From: Neoroseomonas oryzicola
Lineage (GTDB): Bacteria; Pseudomonadota; Alphaproteobacteria; Acetobacterales; Acetobacteraceae
Length of the DNA: 41,874 bases
Assembly (NCBI RefSeq): GCF_012163135.1
Contig: NZ_JAAVUP010000019.1
Span: 1-41,874 of the forward strand
Direction: 5' to 3'
In this document: positions 1 through 7,967 of the stretch, in pieces
Layout: every line of letters begins with the position of its first letter
How positions within the stretch are numbered: position 1 is the stretch's first letter
The notes under the pieces: generated by a model
Told to the model about the DNA's origin: nothing
Database searches by the model: none
Seen by the model: only the letters and a program-made list of their open reading frames with translations
Made by a program: the position numbers and the translations under genes

Positions 1-18
1 GAACGGCGGCGTGGGCAT
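1..18 (-). CDS. Start of an unidentified gene leaving the window (partial)
   Basis: An ATG on the minus strand (18 to 16) is preceded by a purine-rich GGTGGAGG stretch with a GGAGG core (about 26-30) at normal ribosome-binding distance. Only six codons (M-P-T-P-P-F) are present, so the product cannot be identified. It would lie directly downstream of the hsp20 gene on the same strand. The call rests on the start codon and Shine-Dalgarno alone. Confidence 0.35.
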
Positions 19-71
19 GGTGGCACCTCCACCACACCCAGAATCACGCCCCGCCGCGTCGCTCCAAGCGA

Positions 72-461
72 TTAATGGGTCCTGAGCCTAGCGCTTGCCT
101 GCGCCGGGTCGGCCGCCCAGGGCAGCCGGACGCTGCGCGTGAAGGCGCCGTAGCTGCGCTCGGAGATGTGCAGCCCGCCCTTGTCCTCGCTCGTCTCCTG
201 CCGCTTCTCGCCGGACAGGGTCAGCATGTCGCCTTCCAGCGACAGCTCGACATCCTTTTCCTCGAGGCCCGGCAACTCGGCCGTGACGACCAGGCCCGTG
301 TCGGTTTCCTTCATTTCGAGCGAGGGCGCGAAGCCGCCGGCCCTTGCCAATCCGCCGCCGCCACCGAACATCTGGTCGAAGACCCGGTTCACTTCGCGCT
401 GTAACGTTCCAAAGAGATCTGGCGAAGACCCGGACGGAGACATTGGAACGCGCGAAACCAT
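72..461 (-). CDS. Hsp20-family small heat shock protein, C-terminally truncated
   Basis: Small heat shock proteins are cytoplasmic, ATP-independent holdases. The ATG at 461 is chosen because an AAGGAGGG Shine-Dalgarno sits 8 nt upstream (477-470); the frame stays open to 521 but without such a site. The 129-residue product has the DLFGTLQREVNRVFDQMF amphipathic N-terminus, then an alpha-crystallin core (LEMKETDTGLVVTAELPGLEEKDVELSL, then LTLSGEK and ERSYGAFTRSVRLP). It stops at ARLRTH, just where the family continues into its conserved A-x-x-x-N-G-V-L strand and the I-x-I tail. These elements mediate dimer packing and oligomer assembly in the family, and I find no frame downstream that restores them. 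The gene may be a damaged copy or a truncated variant. The family is certain; functionality is not. Confidence 0.85.
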   Translation of the reverse strand: MVSRVPMSPSGSSPDLFGTLQREVNRVFDQMFGGGGGLARAGGFAPSLEMKETDTGLVVTAELPGLEEKDVELSLEGDMLTLSGEKRQETSEDKGGLHISERSYGAFTRSVRLPWAADPAQASARLRTH

Positions 462-469
462 GACCTCAT

Positions 470-546
470 CCCTCCTTGCGAAAGGGCCCGCCGGGTCGCC
501 ACCCGGCATGGCCGGATGCATCGCATCTAGGCGTCCGCGCGCGGAC
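470..546 (-). promoter_or_regulatory. Hairpin-rich leader of hsp20, possible RNA thermometer
   Basis: Read on the minus strand, the leader has a perfect palindrome GTCCGCGCGCGGAC (546-533), then a perfect 7-bp hairpin with arms GCCGGGT and ACCCGGC and loop GGCG (507-490). Next comes CCCTTTCGCAAGGAGGG (486-470), in which CCTT pairs with the AAGG of the Shine-Dalgarno around a TCGC loop. Blocking of the ribosome-binding site by the last of several hairpins is how ROSE-type thermometers of alphaproteobacterial small heat shock genes work. The canonical U-U/C-GCU ROSE motif is not present, so the assignment is inference from structure and position. Confidence 0.4.
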
Positions 547-584
547 CTTCATTGCCCTGGATCAATCGGGCCGGACACCGCTGC

Positions 585-1544
585 GTGACAGGGCTTGCCG
601 TCGCCGCGCCCAAGCGGCTCGATCCCGCCAAGTTCCAGGACCCCGTTGTGACGGCGAAGGGCGAGCGCCGTGCCGTCGTCGCGTTCGCCGGCCTCCGGAC
701 GCTCTGGGTCAACACCGGCACGCTGTGCAACATCACCTGCCGCAACTGCTACATCGAAAGCAGCCCACGCAACGACGCGCTCGTCTACATCACGGCGGAG
801 GAGGTAGCAGGCTACCTCGATGAGGCAGTCGCGCTCGGCACGCCGCTCGAGGAGGTCGGCTTCACCGGCGGCGAGCCCTTCCTCAACCGCGACCTGCCCG
901 CGATGCTCCGCGACGTGCTCGGCCGCGGGCTGCGCGCGCTGGTGCTGACCAACGCCATGAAGCCGATGATGAACCACGCGGCGGCGCTGCTCGACCTGCG
1001 CGCGGCCTTCGGCGACCGCCTGACCATCCGCGTCTCGCTCGACCACCATGACGCCGCCCTGCACGACCTCGAGCGCGGAGAGGGCACCTTCGAGAAGACG
1101 ATGGAGGGTCTGGCCTGGCTCGCGCGCCACGGTTTCACCCTGCATGTCGCCGGCCGCGCCGCCTTCGGCGGGGAGGGCGAGGCGGCGATGCGCACGGGCT
1201 ACGCCGACCTGTTCGCGGCCCACGGCATCCCCGTCGACGCCGCCGATCCCGTCGCCCTGATGCTGTTCCCCGAGATGGACGCCGAGGTCGACGTGCCCGA
1301 GATCACCGAGGCTTGCTGGGGCATACTGCGCAAGTCGCCCGACAGCATGATGTGCGCCTCGGCCCGCATGGTGGTGAAGCGGCGCGACGCCGCGGCGCCG
1401 GCGGTCGTCGCCTGCACCCTGCTGCCCTACGATCCCGCCTTCGAACTCGGCGCGACCCTGGCCGAGGCCGCCCGCCCCGTCGCGCTCAACCACCCGCATT
1501 GCGCGAAGTTCTGCGTCCTCGGCGGGGCGGCGTGCTCCCGCTAG
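585..1544 (+). CDS. Radical SAM protein with C-terminal cysteine cluster
   Basis: Radical SAM enzymes cleave S-adenosylmethionine with a [4Fe-4S] cluster to start radical chemistry. Counting from the GTG at 585 (319 residues), the cluster ligands are Cys48, Cys52 and Cys55 in LCNITCRNCY, the standard C-x3-C-x2-C. A GGEP-type SAM-binding segment follows (FTGGEPFLNRD). The C-terminus carries further cysteines: one in SMMCAS, one in VVACTLLPY and three in HCAKFCVLGGAAC. This resembles a SPASM-like auxiliary Fe-S cluster, so peptide or small-molecule modification is possible. Substrate unknown. The frame also opens at TTG 552, giving 330 residues; neither start has a clear ribosome site. It is divergent from hsp20 and followed by an OmpA-like lipoprotein and recQ, neither of which suggests a substrate. 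Confidence 0.85.
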   Translation: MTGLAVAAPKRLDPAKFQDPVVTAKGERRAVVAFAGLRTLWVNTGTLCNITCRNCYIESSPRNDALVYITAEEVAGYLDEAVALGTPLEEVGFTGGEPFLNRDLPAMLRDVLGRGLRALVLTNAMKPMMNHAAALLDLRAAFGDRLTIRVSLDHHDAALHDLERGEGTFEKTMEGLAWLARHGFTLHVAGRAAFGGEGEAAMRTGYADLFAAHGIPVDAADPVALMLFPEMDAEVDVPEITEACWGILRKSPDSMMCASARMVVKRRDAAAPAVVACTLLPYDPAFELGATLAEAARPVALNHPHCAKFCVLGGAACSR

Positions 1545-1549
1545 GAGCC

Positions 1550-1614
1550 TCGACTCCCGGTTGACGGCGCCCGGCGCTTCGCGCGACCAAGGGAGGCCTT
1601 CGAACCGGAGTCGA
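1550..1614. repeat. Imperfect inverted repeat ahead of the lipoprotein gene
   Basis: The arm TCGACTCCCGGTT (1550-1562) matches the complement of AACCGGAGTCGA (1603-1614) except for one extra C. The right arm contains the CGGAG that serves as ribosome site for the ATG at 1620, so pairing would block it. The roughly 40-nt loop makes this weaker than a normal hairpin, and it may be chance. Confidence 0.3.
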
Positions 1615-1619
1615 CCCCG

Positions 1620-2000
1620 ATGCGCCGCCGCTCCCTCTTCGCTGCCGCCCCCGTCCTGCTGGCCGCCGCCTGCGCGAACGAGCCGGCCTCGCCGGTCATC
1701 ACCGTCTTCTTCATGGAAGACAGCGCGACGTTGAACGCGGAGGCCCAGGACGTCGTGAAGGCCGCCGCGCGTCGCGCCGCATCCGCCACCGGCCCGGTAA
1801 CGGTGCTCGGCTTCGCCGGCCCCGCCGGCGGCGCCGCCTACAACCGCGCCCTCTCCGAGGCCCGTGCGCAGCACGTCGCCGACCTGCTCGTCGCAAACGG
1901 CGTGGCGCGCGATCGGATCCGCATCGTCCCCCGCGGCCCCGTGCCCTTCCAGGACATGCCGACCGAGAGCCGGCGCGTCGAGATCCGCATCGGCGGGTGA
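1620..2000 (+). CDS. OmpA-family lipoprotein
   Basis: This 126-residue product begins [18 protein letters not shown], a signal peptide ending in a lipobox (LAAAC), so it should be lipidated on the cysteine and anchored in a membrane facing the periplasm. The rest is a compact OmpA/MotB-like peptidoglycan-binding domain. It has [14 protein letters not shown] at the start, VTVLGFAGP in place of the usual GHTD segment, the [18 protein letters not shown] helix, and ESRRVEIRI at the end. The replacement of GHTD by GFAGP removes the Asp that normally contacts diaminopimelate, so peptidoglycan binding may be weak or altered. The stop codon overlaps the recQ start (TGATG), suggesting translational coupling although the functions look unrelated. 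Confidence 0.85.
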   Translation: MRRRSLFAAAPVLLAAACANEPASPVITVFFMEDSATLNAEAQDVVKAAARRAASATGPVTVLGFAGPAGGAAYNRALSEARAQHVADLLVANGVARDRIRIVPRGPVPFQDMPTESRRVEIRIGG

Positions 2001-3793
2001 TGGACCTCCTGGAGGACCCGCCGGAGGTCCTCCGCCGGGTCTTCGGCTACGAGGCCTTCCGGGGCCGGCAGGAGGAGATCATCCGCCACGCGACCGGCGG
2101 CGGATCGGGTCTCGTCCTCATGCCGACAGGCGGAGGCAAGAGCCTCTGCTTCCAGGTGCCGGCGCTCTGCCGGCCCGGTGTAGGCGTCGTCGTCTCGCCC
2201 CTCATTGCGCTGATGGAGGACCAGGTCGCCGCCCTGCGCCAGCAGGGCGTCGCTGCCGCGGCACTGCACTCCGACCTGCCGCCGGACGAAGCGCGCGCCG
2301 TGCTGCGCGACCTGCATGGCGGGCGGCTGAAGCTGCTCTACGTCTCGCCGGAGCGGCTCACGCTCGACGGCATGCTGCAGAGGCTGGACGAGATGCCCAT
2401 CGCCCTCTTCGCGGTGGATGAGGCGCATTGCGTCAGCCAATGGGGCCATCACTTCCGGCCGGAGTATCGCGGCCTCGGCGTGCTGGGGGAGCGTTTCCCT
2501 GGCGTGCCGCGCCTGGCGCTCACCGCGACCGCCGACCCGCGCACGGTCGAGGACATCCGCCTCCAGCTCGACCTCACCGAGGCGCCGGTCTTCCGCGCTT
2601 CCTTCGACCGGCCGAACATCTTCGTCTCGGCGGCGCCGCGGGACAGCGAGCGCGGTCAGCTGCGCGCCCTGATCCGCGAGGTCGGCGGCTGCGGCATCGT
2701 CTATTGCGGCAGCCGCGCCAAGACCGAGAGCACCGCCGAATGGTTGCGCGCCGACGGCCATGACGCGCTCGCCTTCCACGCCGGCATGGATGCGGGCGCG
2801 AAGCGGGAGGCGCACCGCCGCTTCGCCCGCGGCGACGACGTCATCATGGCCGCGACCATCGCCTTCGGCATGGGCATCGACCGGCCTGACGTGCGCTGGG
2901 TCGCGCATCTCGACCTGCCGCGCAGCCCCGAGAGCTGGTACCAGGAGATCGGCCGCGCCGGGCGCGACGGGCTGCCCGCCCGCGCGCTGCTGCTGTTCGG
3001 CGCCGGCGACATGGCGATCGCCCGCCACCGCATCGCCGAGAGCCCCGCGAGCGAGGAGCAGAAGCGCGTCGAGCGCTCGCGCCTCGATGCCATGATCGCG
3101 ATCGCCGAGGCCGCGACCTGCCGCCGCGCCCTGCTGCTGCGCTGCTTCGGCGAGGAACCCGCATCCGACGACTGTGGTGCCTGCGACGTCTGCCGCACGC
3201 CGCCGCGGATGTTCGACGGCACGGTCGCGGCGCAGAAGCTGCTGTCTGCCGTCGTGCGGACGGGCCAGCGCTTCGGCGTCGGCCATGTGGTCGACGTGCT
3301 GCGCGGGCGGCTGACCGACAAGGTCGCGCAGTTCGCCCATGACAAGCTGCCGACCTTCGGCATCGGCAAGGACCTCAGCGACAGCGCCTGGCGCGGCGTC
3401 GCGCGACAGCTCGTCGCGCGCGGGGCGCTGGACGTCGCGGTGGAGAACCATGGCGAGCTGGTCGCCACCGAAGCCGCACGACCCGTCCTGCGTGGCGAGG
3501 CGCCGGTGATGATGCGGCAGGAGGCCGTACAGCCGGCATCGCGTCGCGCCGCATCGGCCGAGGCGCGCGTGGGGTCCGACGATCCGTGCTTCGAAGCGCT
3601 GCGCCTTTGGCGGCGGGGCGTCGCGCAGGAGCAGTCGATCCCGGCCTATGTCGTGGCCGATGACCGCACCCTTGCCGGCATCGCGGCGCGGCGGCCGACG
3701 ACGATCGATGCGCTGCTCGAGGTGCCGGGGATGGGGCGGTCGCGCGTCGAACGCTACGGTGTGGAGATCCTGCGCATCCTGCGGGAGGTCTGA
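2000..3793 (+). CDS. recQ: ATP-dependent DNA helicase RecQ
   Basis: RecQ is a 3'-5' superfamily 2 helicase acting in recombinational repair and fork processing. The 597-residue protein has the usual order: helicase motif [13 protein letters not shown], motif II as DEAH ([12 protein letters not shown]), motif [12 protein letters not shown], then the zinc-binding cysteines ([12 protein letters not shown] followed by CGACDVC), the winged-helix RQC region and a C-terminal HRDC domain ([19 protein letters not shown]). All catalytic motifs look intact and the length is typical. The ATG at 2000 shares its A with the stop of the preceding lipoprotein; a GTG one codon upstream (1997) is also in frame. 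The frame ends before a 98-bp gap. Confidence 0.96.
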   Translation: MDLLEDPPEVLRRVFGYEAFRGRQEEIIRHATGGGSGLVLMPTGGGKSLCFQVPALCRPGVGVVVSPLIALMEDQVAALRQQGVAAAALHSDLPPDEARAVLRDLHGGRLKLLYVSPERLTLDGMLQRLDEMPIALFAVDEAHCVSQWGHHFRPEYRGLGVLGERFPGVPRLALTATADPRTVEDIRLQLDLTEAPVFRASFDRPNIFVSAAPRDSERGQLRALIREVGGCGIVYCGSRAKTESTAEWLRADGHDALAFHAGMDAGAKREAHRRFARGDDVIMAATIAFGMGIDRPDVRWVAHLDLPRSPESWYQEIGRAGRDGLPARALLLFGAGDMAIARHRIAESPASEEQKRVERSRLDAMIAIAEAATCRRALLLRCFGEEPASDDCGACDVCRTPPRMFDGTVAAQKLLSAVVRTGQRFGVGHVVDVLRGRLTDKVAQFAHDKLPTFGIGKDLSDSAWRGVARQLVARGALDVAVENHGELVATEAARPVLRGEAPVMMRQEAVQPASRRAASAEARVGSDDPCFEALRLWRRGVAQEQSIPAYVVADDRTLAGIAARRPTTIDALLEVPGMGRSRVERYGVEILRILREV

Positions 3794-3891
3794 GCGACCT
3801 GCGTCACCCTGCGGTCACGCGTCATGAAGCGACGCATGGGTGGTAAGGTGGGGCGCGTCTATCGTGCTGCCGCCCAAGGAGGGATGCCGCC

Positions 3892-4461
3892 ATGCGCCGA
3901 TCGATCCTGCTCGCCTCAACCTGCGTGACGCTGCTCGCCGCGGCGCCGGCCCGCGCGGACGATATCTCCGACGCCATCACCGAGGCGCAGCGCGCCTACC
4001 AGGGCGGGCGAGTCCAGGCGGCGCAGACGGCGCTGCAGGAAGCGCTGCAGCTGCTGGCCCAGCGCGCCGCAGCCAACCTTGCCGCCGCGCTGCCGGATGC
4101 GCTGCCGGGCTGGACGGCGGAGGAGGCGAGTTCCTCCGCCACGGGGGCCGCCGGATTCTTCGGCGGAGCGAACGCCTCGCGCCGCTACACCAACGCGCAG
4201 GACCAGTCGGTCGAGATCCAGGTGATGAGCGACAACCCGATGATCGCCCAGCTGGGCGCGGTGATGTCGAACCCGATGCTGGCCGGGGCGATGGGGCGGC
4301 TGGTGCGGATCGGCGACCAGCGCGCGATCCAGGGCACGGACGGCAATGTCCAGATGCTGGTGGACAACCGCATCCTGGTGCAGGTGCAGGGCGACGCGCC
4401 CGCGGAGGCGAGGCTCGCCTACGCGCGGGCGATCAACGTCACCAAGCTGGCCGGGCGGTAG
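3892..4461 (+). CDS. Secreted protein of unknown function
   Basis: The 189-residue product starts with a clear Sec signal peptide (MRRSILLASTCVTLLAAAPARA, cleavage after ARA) and should be periplasmic. A helical segment rich in Ala and Gln follows (DAITEAQRAYQGGRVQAAQTALQEALQLL), then a mixed segment with GWTAEEASSS, SVEIQVMSDNPM and VQMLVDNRILVQVQG that looks like a small beta domain. I do not recognise the family; similar exported proteins of unknown role occur in alphaproteobacteria. The start is secure because AAGGAGGG lies just upstream (3878-3885). It converges on grxD, and its stop lies in the loop of a terminator-like hairpin. Confidence 0.8.
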   Translation: MRRSILLASTCVTLLAAAPARADDISDAITEAQRAYQGGRVQAAQTALQEALQLLAQRAAANLAAALPDALPGWTAEEASSSATGAAGFFGGANASRRYTNAQDQSVEIQVMSDNPMIAQLGAVMSNPMLAGAMGRLVRIGDQRAIQGTDGNVQMLVDNRILVQVQGDAPAEARLAYARAINVTKLAGR

Positions 4462-4469
4462 CGCCCGGC
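4450..4469. terminator. Terminator-like hairpin between convergent genes
   Basis: Perfect 8-bp stem (GCCGGGCG / CGCCCGGC) with loop GTAG. The loop contains the TAG stop of the upstream plus-strand gene, and grxD ends 8 nt beyond the hairpin on the other strand. There is no T-tract, as is common in high-GC genomes. Confidence 0.55.
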
Positions 4470-4476
4470 GCAGCGA

Positions 4477-4815
4477 TCAGGCCTCGGCCTTGTGGGGGAT
4501 TTCCTTCTCGGCGAGCAGGGTCGCCAGCTCGCCGGACTGGAACATCTCCATGACGATGTCGCAGCCGCCGACGAACTCGCCCTTCACGTAGAGCTGGGGG
4601 ATCGTCGGCCAGTTGGTGAAGGCCTTGATGCCCTCGCGGATCTCCATGTCCTCGAGCACGTTCACGCCCGCGAAGGGCACGCCCATGTGGCTGAGGATCT
4701 GGACGACGCGGGCGGAGAAACCGCACTGCGGGAAGACCGGCGTGCCCTTCATGAAGAGCACCACGGGGTTCTCCGTGACGGTGGCCTGGATGCGGTCGAA
4801 GGTCGGGTTGGACAT
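4477..4815 (-). CDS. grxD: Monothiol glutaredoxin (Grx4/GrxD type)
   Basis: Monothiol glutaredoxins bind and transfer [2Fe-2S] clusters with glutathione, usually with a BolA partner. The 112-residue protein has the diagnostic CGFS site ([12 protein letters not shown]), the upstream VVLFMKGTP strand and lysine, the [19 protein letters not shown] segment carrying the cis-proline, and the terminal helix. Its gene follows bolA with a 12-nt gap, the usual alphaproteobacterial pairing, which supports joint work in iron-sulfur trafficking. Size and motifs are typical. Confidence 0.96.
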   Translation of the reverse strand: MSNPTFDRIQATVTENPVVLFMKGTPVFPQCGFSARVVQILSHMGVPFAGVNVLEDMEIREGIKAFTNWPTIPQLYVKGEFVGGCDIVMEMFQSGELATLLAEKEIPHKAEA

Positions 4816-4827
4816 CGGGTCGGGGTC

Positions 4828-5061
4828 CTATTCCGGAGCGGAGGTCTGGAGGGCGAGGGCGTGCAGGACGCCGCCCATGCGGCCCTGCAGCGCGGCGTAG
4901 ACGATCTGGTGCTGCTTCACGCGGGAGATGCCGCGGAAGGATTCCGAGACGACCTTGGCCGCGTAGTGATCGCCGTCGCCGGCGAGATCCTCGATGGTCA
5001 CATCGGCATCGGGGAGGGCTGCCTTGATCAGCGCCTCGATCTCCGCCGGTTGCATCGCCAT
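4828..5061 (-). CDS. bolA: BolA family protein
   Basis: BolA-like proteins form cluster-bridged heterodimers with monothiol glutaredoxins. This 77-residue protein has the expected helix-strand layout: MQPAEIEALIKAALPDADVT at the start, GDGDHYAAKVVSESFRG in the middle, and a helix-turn-strand with the conserved VKQHQIVYAAL, whose His is a likely cluster ligand. The start ATG shares a base with the purL stop (TGATG), and grxD follows, so purL, bolA and grxD probably share a transcript. A second in-frame ATG lies two codons in. It could equally be named as an IbaG/BolA2-type member. Confidence 0.92.
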   Translation of the reverse strand: MAMQPAEIEALIKAALPDADVTIEDLAGDGDHYAAKVVSESFRGISRVKQHQIVYAALQGRMGGVLHALALQTSAPE

Positions 5062-7280
5062 CAGGCCTTCCCTCCCATCAGCGCGGGGAGCGTCGCCTCG
5101 TTCGCTTCCCGCAGAGCCGCAACCGATATGGACCGGCCGTCGGCCATTACCAAGGCCCCGCCGCCCGAACGCCCGATGCGGGCGGCGGGGACGCCGGCGG
5201 CCTCAGCCTCCGCGAGAATGCCAGCGGCGTCGGAGACGGCAAGCACGTAGCGCCCCTGGTCCTCGCCGAACCAGAAGGCGTGCTCGGGGGCCTCGGTGGC
5301 GGGGGCGGCGAGGGTGGCGCCGATGCCGGTCGCCATGGCCATCTCGGCGATCGTGACCAGCAGGCCGCCATCGGCGCAGTCGTGGCAGGCCAGCACCTCA
5401 CCGGCCCGGATGCGGGCGCGGACGAAGTCGCCGTTGCGGCGTTCCGCGGCCAGGTCCACCGGGGGCGGGGCGCCTTCCTCGCGGCCGGCGATGTCGCGCA
5501 GCCAGAGGGACTGGCCGAGCCAGCCTTCCGTCTCGCCCACCAGGATCAGCTCGGCGCCGTGGGGCATGCCGAGGCCGATCGCGTCCGCCGCATCGTCGAT
5601 GACGCCGACGCCGCCGATCGCGGGGGTGGGCAGGATCGCCCGGCCCTCGGTCTCGTTGTAGAGGGAGACGTTGCCGCTCACGACCGGGAAGTCGAGGGCC
5701 TTGCAGGCCGCGGCCATGCCGCGCACCGAGGCGGCGAACTGGCCCATGATCCGCGGCTTCTCGGGGTTGCCGAAGTTCATGTTGTCGGTGATGGCCAAGG
5801 GCAGCGCGCCGGTCGCGGTGATGTTGCGCCAGGCCTCGGCGACGGCCTGCTTGCCGCCTTCCTCGGGGTCCGCGACCACGTAGCGGGGGGTGCAGTCGGT
5901 GGTCATGGCCAGCGCCCGGTCGTGGTCCTCGATCTTCACGATGGCCGCGTCGGCGCCGCCGGGGCGCTTCACCGTCAGGCCGTTCACCAGGCTGTCGTAC
6001 TGGTCCCAGATCCAGCGGCGGGAGCAGAGGTCGGGTGTCGCGACCAGGCGCAGCAGGGCGTCCTCGATCGTCGTGGGGTTCGCGACCGTGCCGGGGGCGA
6101 GGACGGGATGCTTCGGGGTTTCCTCGGTCGGGCGGCGGTAGAGGGGGGCTTCCGATTCCAGCGGGGCGAGGGGGATGTCGGCTTCCACCTGGCCCTTGTG
6201 GCGGATGACGATGCGGCCGGTGTCGGTGAGGTGGCCGATCACCGCGAAGTCGAGTTCCCACTTGGTGAAGATGGCCTCGGCCAGGGCTTCGCGGCCGGGC
6301 TTGAGGACCATGAGCATGCGCTCCTGGCTCTCGGAGAGCATCATCTCATAGGCGGTCATGCCTTCTTCGCGCTGGGGGACGTTGTCCAGCACGAGCTCGA
6401 CGCCCATGCCGCCCTTGCCGGCCATCTCGACGCCGCTGCTGGTCAGGCCGGCGGCGCCCATGTCCTGGATGGCGACGATGGCGTCGGTGGCCATCAGTTC
6501 CAGGCAGGCCTCGATGAGGAGCTTTTCCGCGAAGGGGTCGCCGATCTGGACGGTGGGGCGCTTTTCCTCACTGTCCGCGCTGAATTCCGCTGACGACATG
6601 GTCGCACCGTGGATGCCGTCGCGGCCGGTCTTGGAGCCGACATAGACCACGGGGTTGCCGACGCCGGTGGCGGCGGCGGTGAAGATGCGGTCGGCCTTGG
6701 CGATGCCCACGGTCATGGCGTTGACCAGCGGGTTGCCGTTGTAGGCGGGGTGGAAGTTGACCTCCCCGCCCACGGTCGGGACGCCGACGCAGTTGCCGTA
6801 GCCGCCGATGCCGCGGACGACGCCGTCGATCACCTGCTTCATCCGCGGCGCGTCGGGGGCGCCGAAGCGCAGCGCGTTGAGGTTGGCGATGGGGCGCGCG
6901 CCCATGGTGAAGACGTCGCGCAGGATGCCGCCCACGCCGGTGGCGGCACCGTTGTAGGGCTCGATCCAGCTGGGGTGGTTGTGGGATTCCATCTTGAAGA
7001 CTGCGGCGAGGCCATCCCCGATGGCGATGACGCCGGCATTCTCGCCCGGGCCCTGTATGACCCAGGGGGCCTTTGTGGGCAGTTCCTTCAGCCAGACGCG
7101 GCTGGATTTGTAGGAGCAGTGTTCCGACCACATCACGGAGAACACGCCGAGCTCGGTGAGGGAGGGGGTGCGGCCGAGGATGGCCAGGCAGCGTTCGTAT
7201 TCATCCGGCTTGAGGCCGAATTCGGCGGCGAGCTGGGCGGCGCGGGCGGGGTCGAGGGAGACGGGGGCGGCGGCGGTCAT
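5061..7280 (-). CDS. purL: Phosphoribosylformylglycinamidine synthase subunit PurL
   Basis: This is the synthetase subunit of the PurSQL complex, which converts FGAR, glutamine and ATP to FGAM in purine synthesis. It is the small-type PurL: 739 residues from the ATG at 7280, with no fused amidotransferase. Visible family segments are the substrate-binding [12 protein letters not shown], the [12 protein letters not shown]/metal segment, [15 protein letters not shown], and the second half-domain [10 protein letters not shown] with [10 protein letters not shown]. The frame extends to an ATG at 7340 that overlaps the stop of the DUF4096 gene by 4 nt, so a 759-residue coupled product is possible; no start has a clear Shine-Dalgarno. 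purS and purQ lie over 4 kb away, separated by unrelated genes. Confidence 0.96.
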   Translation of the reverse strand: MTAAAPVSLDPARAAQLAAEFGLKPDEYERCLAILGRTPSLTELGVFSVMWSEHCSYKSSRVWLKELPTKAPWVIQGPGENAGVIAIGDGLAAVFKMESHNHPSWIEPYNGAATGVGGILRDVFTMGARPIANLNALRFGAPDAPRMKQVIDGVVRGIGGYGNCVGVPTVGGEVNFHPAYNGNPLVNAMTVGIAKADRIFTAAATGVGNPVVYVGSKTGRDGIHGATMSSAEFSADSEEKRPTVQIGDPFAEKLLIEACLELMATDAIVAIQDMGAAGLTSSGVEMAGKGGMGVELVLDNVPQREEGMTAYEMMLSESQERMLMVLKPGREALAEAIFTKWELDFAVIGHLTDTGRIVIRHKGQVEADIPLAPLESEAPLYRRPTEETPKHPVLAPGTVANPTTIEDALLRLVATPDLCSRRWIWDQYDSLVNGLTVKRPGGADAAIVKIEDHDRALAMTTDCTPRYVVADPEEGGKQAVAEAWRNITATGALPLAITDNMNFGNPEKPRIMGQFAASVRGMAAACKALDFPVVSGNVSLYNETEGRAILPTPAIGGVGVIDDAADAIGLGMPHGAELILVGETEGWLGQSLWLRDIAGREEGAPPPVDLAAERRNGDFVRARIRAGEVLACHDCADGGLLVTIAEMAMATGIGATLAAPATEAPEHAFWFGEDQGRYVLAVSDAAGILAEAEAAGVPAARIGRSGGGALVMADGRSISVAALREANEATLPALMGGKA

Positions 7281-7336
7281 GTGCGCCATGTCGACCGGCC
7301 GGGCCGCGCTGTCCAGAGGCTTCGCCGCGGGGCCTG

Positions 7337-7900
7337 TCATGACCAGCCCAGGCGGAGCGCGCGGGGCAGGTAGCGGACCCCGGCGCAGCGGCGATGGAGC
7401 CTGCGGAGGGATCGCAGGAGGCCGATGAAGATGCCGTCCTGCACCGTGTTCTGGGGCGCGGGCGGCAGGCGGAGGTTGCGCCGCATGTTTTCGGACAAAT
7501 TGGGGTTCGGGACCTTCCCGGGCGGTCCGTTCAGGGCCTGGAGGAAGCCGAGGCGGCGGATGAGGGCGATGAAGCGGAGCCCTCGGATCCGGATGGCGCG
7601 GCGGCAGGCGCGGAAGATGAGGGGCGCGATCTCATTCAACGGGTGTCTGGGATCATTGTCCTTGAGGGCTTCGAGCAGTTTCTCCCACAGGCCGGCATGG
7701 GTGAGGCGGCGGAAGTAGCGGGAGACGGTGTCGGGCTTGCCGTGTTCGGGCGGGAGGGCGCGCCAGGGGGCAGTGGTGGAAGTTAGGTGGAATATGGCGT
7801 CCATGCGGGCGCGGAGGTCGCCGATCTGCCGGCCGGCGGGGGAGCGGGGGAGGATGTAGGGGAGGAGGGAGAGCCATTGGGGGTCGGTGAGGGGGCGCAT
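7337..7900 (-). CDS. Small DUF4096/IS5-type transposase N-domain protein
   Basis: The first roughly 85 residues of this 187-residue product match the N-terminal region of IS5-family transposases (DUF4096): [11 protein letters not shown], then [35 protein letters not shown] and [11 protein letters not shown]. The DDE catalytic part is absent. The rest is Arg-rich and hydrophobic ([25 protein letters not shown], then [19 protein letters not shown]). No terminal inverted repeats or second transposase ORF are seen. The stop overlaps an in-frame purL ATG by 4 nt, so it may have become a fixed leader gene of purL. I recall small genes of this kind in Acetobacteraceae, which would suggest a domesticated product rather than fresh debris, but this is from memory. 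The start is ATG 7900 with only a poor AAGG close upstream. Confidence 0.7.
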   Translation of the reverse strand: MRPLTDPQWLSLLPYILPRSPAGRQIGDLRARMDAIFHLTSTTAPWRALPPEHGKPDTVSRYFRRLTHAGLWEKLLEALKDNDPRHPLNEIAPLIFRACRRAIRIRGLRFIALIRRLGFLQALNGPPGKVPNPNLSENMRRNLRLPPAPQNTVQDGIFIGLLRSLRRLHRRCAGVRYLPRALRLGWS

Positions 7901-7967
7901 GCCTTACGGCTAGCATATCGAGGCAGAATAGGCAATAATTCCTTTTTTGGCCGCTGGCCGTGTCCAC

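Noticed and set aside
549..1874. Very long opposite-strand ORFs (for example 441 codons on the minus strand over the radical SAM gene, and similar shadows over recQ, purL, ispG and clpB)
   Set aside because: They are antisense shadows caused by high GC at third positions. Their translations are Arg/His/Gly-rich without domains, while the plus-strand frames carry clear family motifs.
7394..7900. Complete insertion sequence at the DUF4096 gene
   Set aside because: No terminal inverted repeats, target duplication or DDE catalytic region can be seen, so it is not a mobile element in its present form.
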